The notes beneath the pieces were generated by a model that saw only the letters and a program-made list of their open reading frames with translations, had not been told where the DNA came from and did no database searches. The position numbers were made by a program, and so were the translations under genes. Positions 54,215 through 64,000 of a stretch of DNA of 64,000 bases are shown in pieces (within the stretch, counting starts at the first letter, position 1; the number at the start of each line of letters is the position of its first letter). The stretch comes from Larus michahellis. Taxonomy: Eukaryota; Chordata; Aves; Charadriiformes; Laridae. The stretch is taken from the NCBI RefSeq assembly GCF_964199755.1, contig NC_133896.1, positions 62,537,142-62,601,141 on the forward strand, written 5' to 3'.

Positions 54215-56012
54215 TCACAAAATGGTGGGGGTTGGAAGGGACCCCTGGAGATTATCTAGTCCAACCCACCTGTCAAAGCAGGTTCACCTAGAGCAGGTTG
54301 GAGAGGAACACATCCAGGCAGGTTTTTAATATCTCCAGAGAAGGAGACTCCACAGCATCTGGGCAGCCTGTTCCAATGCTCTGTCACCCTCAAGGTAAAG
54401 AAGTTCTTCCTTATGTTGAGATGGAATTTCCTGTGTTCCAGTTTCTGCTTGTTCCCTTTTGTCCTTTTGCTGGGCACCACTGAGAAGAGCCTGGCCCCAT
54501 CCTCTTGACACCCACCCTTTTAGAATTTTATAAGCTTTGATAAGATCCCCTCTCAGTCTTCTCTTCTTGTCTAAACAGACACAGGTGTCTCAGCCTTTCC
54601 TAGTAAGAGATGTGCTCTGTTCCCTTGATCATCTTTGTAGCCCTCCATTGGAACCTCTGCAGTAGTTCCTTATAGTCCCATGAGGACTCTCAGGTCCCTC
54701 TCTGCAGTGTTGCTTTCTAGCAGGTCAAACCCTAACCTGTATTGGTGCATGGGGTTATTCCTCCCTAGGTTGCCCTTGTTGAACTTCATTACGTTCCTTT
54801 CCACCCGACTCTCTAGCCTGTCCACGTCTCGCTGTATGGTGGCACAGCCTTCTGGTGCATCAGCCATTCCTCCCAGTTTTGTGTCATCAGCAGGCTTGCT
54901 GAGGGTACGCTCTATCCCCTCATCGAGGTTCTTTATGAATATGTTGAATAAGGCTGGGCCCAGTACTGACCCCTGGGGAACACTGCTAGCTACAGCCTCC
55001 AACTGCCTCTCTGCTGCTGATCACAACCCTCTGAGCTCTGCCATTCAGCCAGTTCTCAGTTCACCTCACTGTCCACTCATCTAACCTGCACTTCTTAAGC
55101 TTACCTATGAGGATGTTATGGGACACAGTGTCTCCCTGAAGTTGATAGACAATGTCCACTGCTCTCCCCTCATCCATTGCCTCTGTCGTGCCTTCATAGA
55201 AGGCTATCAGATTGGTCAAGCATGGTTTCCCCTTGGTGAATCCATGTTGATAACTCCCAATAACCTTCTCTTTCTCTGTATGCTAAGGGATGACATCTAG
55301 GATAGGATGAGCTGTTCCATCACCTTTCCAGGGACAAAGGTGAGGCTGACTGGCCTGTAGTTTACTGGGTCCTTCTTGACCTTTTTGAAGACTGGAGTGA
55401 CATTGGCTTTCCTCCAGTCCTCAGGTACCTCTCCTTTTCTCTATGACTCTTGAAAGATGATGGACAGTGGCTTCGTGATAACATCTGCCAGCTCCCTCAG
55501 CACTTGTGGGTGAATCCCATCACAGCCCATGGATTTGTGGGTGTTGAGTTTGCCTAAATGATCTCTAACACGATTGTCCTCGACCAAGGGAAAGTCTTCC
55601 TTTCTCCAGACTCTCACTCTCACCCCCACAGGCTGAGACTCCTGAGGGTGGCCTTAGCAGTAGAGACTGAAGCAAAGAAGACATTCAGTAACTCTGCCTT
55701 CTCTGCGTCCTCTGTCACCAGGGCACCCACCTCATTCATCAGTGGGCCCACATTTTCTCTTGTTTTCCTTTTGCTACTGATGTACTTGAAGTCCTTCTTA
55801 TTGTCCTTGACATCCTTTGCCAGATTTAATTCTAAGTGGGCCTTAGCCTTCCTCGTTGCATCCTTGCATACTCTGACGACGCTCCTATATTCCTCCTGAG
55901 TGTCCAGTCCCTTTTTCCACATTCTGTAAACTTTCTCCTTCTGTTTGAGTTTTCAAGAAGCTCCTTGCTCATCCATGCAGCTCTCCTGCCTCCTTGGCCT
56001 GATTTCTTACTC
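54215..56012 (-). mobile_element. CR1 LINE, 1.8-kb copy on minus strand, internally deleted
   Basis: This is the longest well-preserved mobile element in the window. On the minus strand it runs from the linker region of ORF2 (KKSGQGGRRAAWMSKELLE near 56,010), through the pre-reverse-transcriptase part (SSKRKTRENVGPLMNEVGAL), the fingers ([20 protein letters not shown]) and the palm (VPQGSVLGPALFNIFIKNLD; PADDTKLGG), to the C terminus (FHLNIRKNFFTLRVTEHWNR) and the 3' tail (ctggagattatctagtccaa on the + strand). It ends at tcacaaaatgg, position 54,215. A deletion at about 54,671-54,677 joins the LRVL segment directly to the QRFQWRATKMIK-type segment, removing about 70 codons by family comparison. 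The 5' end (ORF1 and the endonuclease) is missing, as in most CR1 copies. Confidence 0.95.
54218..56012 (-). pseudogene. CR1 ORF2 reverse transcriptase pseudogene
   Basis: This is the broken coding part of the CR1 copy above. In order on the minus strand, readable pieces lie at 56,014-55,832, 55,922-55,620, 55,629-55,441, 55,002-54,670 and 54,480-54,256. The changes of frame between them show several frameshifts, and there are stops as well. The catalytic box, normally an aromatic residue plus ADD, reads PADD at 54,883-54,894: both aspartates remain, but the preceding residue is changed. With the internal deletion, the missing N-terminal endonuclease and the frameshifts, no active enzyme is possible. 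It is a dead genomic relic inside the intron. Confidence 0.93.
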
Positions 56013-56289
56013 AAATCAAGTTATTAAGCTTAGTTAGAAGAGCCTAGTGCCTAAACTACTAACTGTGCAGCACATAAATGGTTTATTATCAGGCTGAAGG
56101 GCAAGTCCAAGGAAAGCCTTTATCCATTCTTGAAGGAAACATTTTGTTTCTCTGAGCTGTGACTGCAGTGCTTCCAGGCGGATCAGGCGCCTGACACGCT
56201 TTTTCCCCACAGAAGTGCTTGTGCGGGATCCTTGAGAAGTGTTTTGGCAGAACCAGCCACCTGCAGATTCCAGGCTCAAGGATAGTTAA

Positions 56290-56311
56290 AAATTATAGCT
56301 AGCTATAATTT
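56290..56311. repeat. Perfect 22-bp palindrome
   Basis: The sequence is aaattatagct followed by agctataattt, self-complementary with no loop. It lies about 280 bp beyond the 5' end of the minus-strand CR1. Confidence 0.9.
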
Positions 56312-58326
56312 CTCCATTGGGGAAGTTGGCCTTGTCCAGCCTTTTATATTAAGGGTCAGTTATTTATTCTGAGACCAGAAATTTCCTTAATTTTAAACTT
56401 TTGTGTGGTTGGTGACATGTTGATGAAATTTGGCTCAGTTTTTTTTCATTCAGTTCGTTCATACTAACTAGATAGGGAATAGTTGAGTGGATTTGTTTCA
56501 GGAGTAGTTCCCTAGATACTTCCTCTGTGCAGCCTATACTAAAGAAACTTCCAGAAAATACCCATGCTTTTTGCTTCTTCCCAATTAGACACACAGACAG
56601 AAGCATGTTCAGTGGTATTGATGTTTCTGATGTGAGTCCCACATAGGACCTGATCTCCCATGCTAACTCTTGTCGTTCGCTGGTGTGTTTTTTTTTTTTA
56701 AGTTCTCTCCATGAACCCATTTTTTTATTCCAGCCAGTTCTTATCTCTACAGCTCCCAGCATGGTGGCTGTGGAGAGTTCCTGGGGGATTTTTGTTACAA
56801 CTAGGTAAGCCTATTTGTTTCAGAAAATCTTTAGCCTTGTTTATTTCAAGAGCTGGAGGGAGCTCACACAGCTTCTGAAATGACTTCAACTGAAGTGTAT
56901 TATGGTAATTTGTAACAAACATAGGTAGTTTTGGTAGGACTGGATAGGTAAGTATCAGGCAAGTAAATACCCTTTCTTTAATTACACTTCTGTTAGATAG
57001 ATGTCTTAACCAACTTCATTTCTTAAACATAGTGATATTTCTAATGTCATATAAAAACACAAGGTGCTAAAATATTTATCTCAGTTTAAAAACCAAACCC
57101 AGTTACTGTCTGTTTTTATATTTTGACTGAACAGCAATGAGGTAAGACTTGCAGACTTTTCCATGACAGCTTTATTTGAGCACAAGAGTATTAGATGTAG
57201 CAGAAACCTGTTACAGATATGAGCACCCAGAGGTGAATCTCTCAAAGCTTATTTAGGTTGTGTATCTCCATAACTTGCTAAAAGCCTTTATGTGAATAAG
57301 AAATACTTTCATATGCAGGAAGTCTAAAGGCTGTATGGTGCTAAAAGCATCTGCTTTGCCTGGCTGTCACTTTCTTAATTTCCCAAATAGCCTTGGCACA
57401 GTCACTTTCCATATTTTAGAGTCCTTTGGCCTTTTACTTAAGCATTGATTTGTACTTATGGCTTTGCCATCTCCTCTTTCAGTATACACTTATTTCTGAG
57501 AGAACAGTAAGAAAACCTGAAGTGTACAAGCTCTTCCTTGAAATGGTGAGGGAGGAGAGAGGATAACTTCTATTTTGTAGTTTATTTAATGTGTTTATCA
57601 GCTTTCAGTGCATCACAATGACGAATTCTGTGTGTGATATAAATTTTTTCAGCTTTCTTGTCCCACAATTCAAAAATACATCGGTACTAAGTCAGTTCAT
57701 AAGTGCTTAGGGAGTTTGTTCAAGTGTTTCTGCAGGTACAGTGTTGGTTTTATAAGTGTTGGAAGTTGGGGTCCATTTTCTCTTTTCACAGCACCTCTAG
57801 CTCTGTATACAGAAGATGTCACCTTTCAGAAAAGTCTCAAAACAGTTACGTGGACTACTCAATAACAAAGATTTTAACTACTAAGGAGTTATTTACAAAT
57901 GTGGGGAACTTAGGGATAACTTTCTTTTACCATATTTCCTTGACTTGTTCCGTAACTGTCAGGCAAGACTATTTACTCACGGTACTACAAATACGGTCCG
58001 TGCCAACAATGTCTCAAAAAATGGCTGGCCTCGTGCCAGAACCATTATCCTGTCATTATTCTGACAATAAAGAAATGCAGATGTGCCCTGGTTCATACTG
58101 TCTGAAACACTGAAGAATTAAGAAGGATCAAAGTACATGTGATAGGATTTTGGCACGACCGTATCTCAGGGGAATCTGGAGGGGAGGGTGGGGTTGGTTC
58201 AGCTCCCTTTTGCATCAGCTTATTGTGTTCTCAACAGTGCTGGCTCATTCGTGTTGGTAATGGAGCTAGTGGCAAAAGCGGACTTGCAGGTACTAAATTC
58301 ATAATTTTATGAAAATGATGTTTTAT

Positions 58327-58367
58327 AAAATGTCATCTTTTGTCATCCCCCAAAATGTCATCTTTTG
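58327..58367. repeat. Short direct repeat, period 25 bp
   Basis: aaaatgtcatcttttg occurs at 58,327-58,342 and again at 58,352-58,367 with no mismatch. It is a minor local duplication. Confidence 0.85.
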
Positions 58368-61300
58368 AAAAATCTGTTTGCTTGTAACTGTACTTCTCCG
58401 TAAATGCCCCAAGTATAAATGGTAAATGGTGAGATGTTATCATCAACGCTGGGGGCTTAGACATCTTTGCACCACTAACTTTTGTTAGCTCTTTAGAGTG
58501 TCTGGAAGACTTCAGTGCTAGGACTCTTGGGTTTTTCAGGCCCTGCTTTCTACCTTCTTTCAAGTTGCTGGAGATTGCTTGTACAACTGTTTAATCTAGA
58601 TAAATGTTCTTGATTTAAACTTTGAATCCTGTGAGAGATTCAGCATTGGAGTAAAAGCTGTTCCTTTGCTTATTTTAATGTTTTGAATTTCTTGCGATGA
58701 AGGCTGTGTGAGTCTGTCTCTGCTGTTGGGGCAGTGCTGTTCTAAATCGTAAGTTAACTTCACTTGATGTGACTAGTTTGCCCTGTTTGCACATAAAATC
58801 CTTTTGGGCAGTGGTGTGTTCTAGAGATGTGGCCAGCAGGGAAATTCTGGAGGACCTGAGAGGGAATGAGAATTGATGTAGACTGATAGTACTTTCCTTT
58901 AGCAAAAGTAAGGTATGTAATGTGGGTCTGATGCTGTTGGCACAAAGTATGGGCTAAACCAGCGTGTTCACAGGCAGGTAGGACTGAGGCCTTTGTATAG
59001 TACTTGACACTGGTGAGTATCCTGGCTTAGGTAAAGGAAACATTCAGTGCTCCTCAAAAAGTGCCTGTCATCTTAGTATCTGTTAGCATGTTTTGCATCT
59101 GGGAAAACACGGGCCTCTGAGAGACAGAAATGAAATAAGAAACTTGGGAGAAGAAATTGTGTTTAAGTTTTCATAGCAACGTGTCTCAGTTAGTACGCCT
59201 TGCCAGGCCTTTTGATTCCTGGAAGTTGCTTTACAGAGATGCCTTTTACAGACCTCTCCATGTACCCCCTGATTTAAATCTATTGCTTTAATCAGTAGTC
59301 AGATCTTCCCAAGGTATCTACTTAGCTGAAAATATTGAATAAATAATAATAGTATTGAAAGAAGACACTTGATGTACTAGCAAGGGAAGAAAAACTGCCC
59401 CCACAAACATTTTACCCTTTTAATAAGGCAGAAAATGGATTTTGTAGATTGGTTATTCAAAAAGGCTTTTTATTACTGCGATTGTTATTCCATTAGTAAT
59501 TCGATCGAGAGAAGTTCTCTTGAGTCAGCAAAGGAGGAAGAGGATACAGATTTTAAAACGTGTGCTTTTGTGTACAGACAATTTGAGTTTAGAGTTATTT
59601 ACATAGTGTTTTCTCAGTTTTTAAATGCAGTGGAGAGAACCTCTCCATTATTTACCTCTTGCTCCAGGGTGAGGCCTGTTGTATTAATTATCTTACAAAG
59701 ACTTTCTAGAGCTTTGAATTAGCACTGCAAGATCTCATTTAGTTTCTTGTTCCCTATAATTTATTGGTTTCTAGCTACAGGTGTTAATTATTGAGCTCTT
59801 TGTGGAGGTGGTGACATCCTTCCTTCATTTAAGGAGATTTTTTTTTTTTTAAAGCTCATCCACAGGTCACTTTAAGTTCCTTCTGAAGATTCACTTTTGT
59901 CAAGATTGACATTTTGGTGAGAAATCGGGTGACAGAGAGGCATGCCGAAGAAAATAGTATGTCTCCCCTGTCTAATCCTGATGGATACCAAATTATGCAA
60001 AACCTGGAGAGAGAGACCATTTCTTGCTGGTTGCTTTGACTGTGCTCTTCCTATTATGGCTATTTCCCTTTATTTTTTCCTTTCTGTGAGAGGAATTCAG
60101 CAATATAACTGTGTTTAAAAACTGTTTGAGATTTTGGTTATGTCCAAGATGGCTCTGCACAAAGCAGGCTTGGATGTTAAAGGGTTTGCTAGTCCATGCA
60201 AATGCTGCAATACTGCAGTTTCCAAATGCAGCAGTTCTGTTTTCATAGCCCTGCTGCTGAGCTCATGTGTCCTGCCAGGCCTGGGGTGCCCAGAAAGGGG
60301 TTCGTGCAGGCTGCGTTCCCTCTTTCCTCCTAACTCTTTCACCTACCATAGCAACTTAGGTAGTCTGTGCATGGACAAAGAAGAGTTGAGCCTACTGACA
60401 GAGAAGCATCTATTTATTCACAAGTGATGCAATTTGTCTGCCATAGCATTTACCATTAGAGAACATACTGATTCCTAAAGGTATTTTTATATTGGTGTTT
60501 TTAATACAGTATTTTTTTATAAGTGCAAATACAAAGAACAATAACTTTACAAGGCCAGAGGTGAATTGAGCCCCTCTTAAGCATCATTTGCTTTGTTCTC
60601 TAATGTTGTTACAGTTCAGTGAAGAGGTGATTCAAGTATTGTTTCCACTGTGCCTTCAAATTCAAGCTATCATAGTAGTGAGGAAGGAAGAGATAATAAG
60701 CACTCAATTCATAGAAGTTGTCTGACATGTCTGTGGCAAGAGCTGGGGCCGCAGGAGGCAGGATGGCTTTTGTAGCAACTGAGCAGCATTCTGGCTGTCT
60801 TTGTCAGTTCACTTGCATTGGGAGCTAAATGTTTGGAAGTACATTTTACATATGCAGCAAAAAACCTAAATGTAAAATAGCAATCTTAAAGTCTTGGAGG
60901 AAAAGAGGATTACCTCATATAGAGTTTCTCAGTGCTTGTGACCTATTTTTTTTATTATTATTTTTTACCATTTAATATGCTCAAATCTGGGTTTATGCCA
61001 TAATGAGCAGTTTAAGAAGAAGAAGAAGGTTAAAGACTGCTTTAAGATCATTCAGAAAACTGGTAAGTCTCGAGGCACTTGAAGTCAGCAGTGCCCCTGT
61101 TTTGAAATAAGAGACACAATATGGAGAATGAGGCAAAGCTTCTACTGGTGGGAAATTGTCAGGATTTTTGTCTTTTCCACCAAATCATTCAGTGTCAAAG
61201 GGGCTAGCACGTTAGGGAGAATATTACTACATCATCTTTTATTGATTGTTCTGATTGTCATGGCTAACTTCATATGATTTTTAGCATTATTGAACCTTAA

Positions 61301-64000
61301 ATTCTTCGAAACTCTGGTGGTTTTGACTAACTAGGGAAATCTTGCTACCCTTCAGTGATAAAATAAGTTTTTTGAAGTCATGGTAAATGAATCAAATCAC
61401 TTCCCAGTTGTGACACAACCTGGTTTTTAAATGCTGATATAAAGAGTTAAAACCCCCACGCTTTTATGAACAAAATAATTCTAGCTTTCAGAGTTCTGAT
61501 TTCAAGGCAGAAAGTCCAGTCTTGTCCATTTGAACTTTAAAAACTGTCCTATTTTTTTCTTTTTTCAGTGGGTGGTAGGCCCACATACAGTAGAAAATAA
61601 ATCAGGTCACCTGTATCTCAGCAGCATGCTGCACATGTCCTGTTGTAGTTCCTAGTTAGTAAATAAAACCGAAATACTATTACCAAGTATCTAATGACTT
61701 TGCCCCCAATCAAGACATTTGTAAGATGGGATCCACAAAGTATAAAGGTCACTTTTTTAAAAAAAGTTATTCAAGCCTTCATTATCAAGGAGGAAGAAAC
61801 TTCTGTTCATACGTTTTATCTCTACCGGTGGCTAAATTTTTATTTGTCCACATATTTCTCTCTATATATGTATACAGATGTCTAAATATATATTTAATAA
61901 GTGTGTGTATATAGTATGTTTTCATGAATTTAAATATTAATTTCGTATCCACTTGAGAACCTGCCTTTAAAACTTATATTTACCTTGACGATGTAAAATG
62001 TAACCTTAAAAATTGAAAAGAAGTTCTAGAAGTTATCACAGGCACCCTGCTTTTTTAGTTTCACTTTTTCTGCTATTGTTTAGTCAGAATTCACTTCCCA
62101 GAGCTGCTTTTGCTGTTCCTTCTCTTCCCATGATACTCTTACCTACATCATTGCAATCTCACTATAGCTTTCTGTATAGAAGACTTCAGACTATGAAATT
62201 TATTTTTAAATCTGCAAAAAAAGAATGCATTCTCAAACTGTAAGTGTACTAGAACTTTTTAAACTGTATCTGTCAGCAATTGAGTAAGATTGGAAACAGG
62301 TGATTTAGCACTTTTGCAGTGTGATCCATTCCCATCCTCCTGCCCCCCAGGTGCAGCCCCCTCCCCCCAGAAATTAGAAGCTGTGGTTCTGCTTCGTTAA
62401 CTTCATTCCTCAGAAAATGCTTCGAAATCAACTTCACTAAATTTGGTTTGAATTGCTTGCATGTCAGTGTGGATTTCTCTTTCTACTTTCTGTTGAGAGG
62501 TAATGGCTGGAATATGAAATGAATCTTGGTTAGATGTTTGGCTACTCCATTACTTACCAGACTGTTTCATGAAATGATGTGTTTAACATTATTTTTCAGT
62601 GTGATTAATGTTTCTGTAAGCTGTTACTTTGGCAGAGATTTTGGCCTTTGCTAAAAAATGTTGATGAAGACAAATATTACAGAAACTTGGTCTAAGCAAT
62701 CATTAGTTCACTTGCAGTTAATGATTTGGCTCTGTGCTGCTTTGCAGATATTTAAACTGTGTCCTCCAGAGTTTGCAATAAGTAGCCAGCAGGATGTGTA
62801 CCATTTTTATTTTAATAATCAACAGAGGTGCAATCTGTTTTATAAGTACTTTCTAAAGCTAATTCCCATTCAGAAAATTATGTGCCAGGGACTTGAATTA
62901 CCCGATTTACATGTTCATGTCTCTTGTTCAGCAATTTAAGCATGGTCTTGCTAGGTTAGATCAAAAATCACTTAGAAACCCTTCAAGTACAGGACTTGGT
63001 CCCCTTTCAGAGAATGGTGGGTGCTGTTGGGACTGCTCTGCTTGATTGTCCTTACAATTCCTTCTCTTTATGTTGACCCTCACTGTCTTTGACCTTTTTC
63101 AGTTGTGTTCATTTCATTTGCTTCCTCTCTTTTTTGTCTTTCTCTCCCTAGGAGAGGCTCTTAGGGTGGTTAGAGAGGAATATCTATCTGTGTGGCTCTA
63201 AGGGGAAGACTAGTAGGAATAGTGGTCATTAAAAAAAAAAAAAAGGCATTATGCTTCTATTGGAAGAGGGAGGGATGTCCTGCTTCATCAGCATCACTGC
63301 CCAGTCAGCTCTGCCCACCTCCAGACCCTGCCAAACTTCAAACTTGTCCGTGGTGCAGGTAGTCTGCATGATATGCACTGTGTGTGCCCTTTTCCTGTGG
63401 CTCTAATGAACGTGTTGTTCTTTCCAGTTGACATTAGATCTTTCTTGGTATCTCTAGACTTTTACCAGGTATTGGAGGCTCGTCAACACAACAGGTGCCC
63501 CACAGCAACCAGGCTGCCTCATTGAGCCACTGCTGTACAACCCCCAGAGCCCCTAGTGTCTGGTGGGTGGTCCTGCTGCTTGTTCCCAAGTCTGCAGACC
63601 TCCTGAATCCCTGTTGATGGAGTTGAGGTGTTTTCACAGGTCATTGAGTCGACTGCCTGGATTCTTCCCTCACTGCTCCAGGGTTGGAGGGAGGCACATA
63701 TTGAGTCTGCTGGGCTGCAGCACTTCCCCTCGCTCTTTCAGTGGGACCTGCTTGCAGAGGTCCTTACTGTTCCTTTTCCTTTTGTTTCTTAATTTCCATC
63801 TGTCCTCCGCTCAACAATTTCCACTCCTCGCCCTGGACAATCCATGCATCTGCAGTGCTGGAAGGAGGAAGCTCGGCCAGAGAATACTTATAGGTGTGCA
63901 GCTGAAGCATGTCCTGTGTGAGCTGCTTCCTCTTGGAGTGTTGTTATGGGAATACATTCTTCTGGTGTAGTTGAAATGTTTCCATTTTGATGTTTCTTGG

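Larger units (their letters stand above)
18675..64000 (+). other. Intron 1 (inferred), running past the window end
   Basis: The intron begins with the donor GTAAGG at 18,675. Over the next 45 kb on the + strand I found no open segment that combines an acceptor, a donor and a recognisable protein domain, so I infer a single very long first intron. The alternatives are a missed short exon or an early alternative 3' end. CR1 copies lie in both orientations inside it. Confidence 0.55.
56013..64000. other. Intronic stretch, no exon recognised
   Basis: AT-rich intron with a 22-bp perfect palindrome (56,290-56,311), a 25-bp-period short repeat (58,327-58,367), a poly-A run at about 63,231-63,244, and a GC- and CpG-richer block at about 63,430-63,960 containing a 135-codon + strand open frame of unknown origin. 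I recognise no domain in any of these. Confidence 0.45.

Noticed and set aside
57703..58113. 136-codon + strand open frame, with a pyrimidine-rich stretch and AG before about 57,963, as a possible second exon
   Set aside because: I recognise no domain. The frame ends in a stop without a convincing donor, and the phase and content give no link to the first exon.
1..64000. CRISPR array, bacterial operons, rRNA or tRNA genes
   Set aside because: No regularly spaced repeats, no ribosome-binding-site-led gene strings, and no tRNA A-box/B-box pair were noticed. The sequence is vertebrate-like throughout.

Overview
The window looks like bird genomic DNA. The main evidence is at least seven copies or fragments of the CR1 LINE. 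Two of them keep the CR1 3' ends typical of birds: a pair of ATTCTATG-like octamers at about 829-846, and a close variant at about 15261-15277. The rest is AT-rich, has few genes and carries short homopolymer runs. One sharp CpG island (about 17,690-19,240) is the main functional landmark. No bacterial operons, CRISPR arrays, rRNA or recognisable tRNA genes were seen.

Layout. Positions 1-17,690 appear intergenic: a 3' CR1 fragment (618-846), an old CR1 tail (about 5500-5588), a better preserved CR1 3' half (14,728-15,277), and otherwise no convincing exon. The CpG island holds one well-supported coding exon on the + strand. It starts at ATG 18,554 in a strong Kozak context and encodes a 40-residue signal-peptide-like N terminus. 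It ends at a consensus splice donor after 18,674, in phase 1. I could not identify the gene; it should be a secreted or membrane protein. Upstream, a 22-codon open frame (18,455-18,523) with a nested 2-codon one shares a TGA in frame with the main start, so it may act as a uORF.

From 18,675 to the end of the window I see no convincing second exon, so I read this as a first intron of more than 45 kb. It holds an 88-bp tandem duplication (22,011-22,186), an ancient + strand CR1 (about 25,790-26,200), an ancient minus-strand CR1 of about 1 kb (about 39,975-41,010), a + strand CR1 tail (about 50,415-50,979), and a 1.8-kb minus-strand CR1 ORF2 pseudogene (54,215-56,012) with an internal deletion. 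There are also a 13-bp-arm hairpin, a 22-bp palindrome and several simple repeats.

The window therefore amounts to one promoter plus signal-peptide exon followed by a repeat-bearing intron. I found no clearly new multi-gene system. The most useful leads are the unidentified gene with its uORF and the layered CR1 history. Repeat boundaries are approximate because they were judged by eye against remembered family features.
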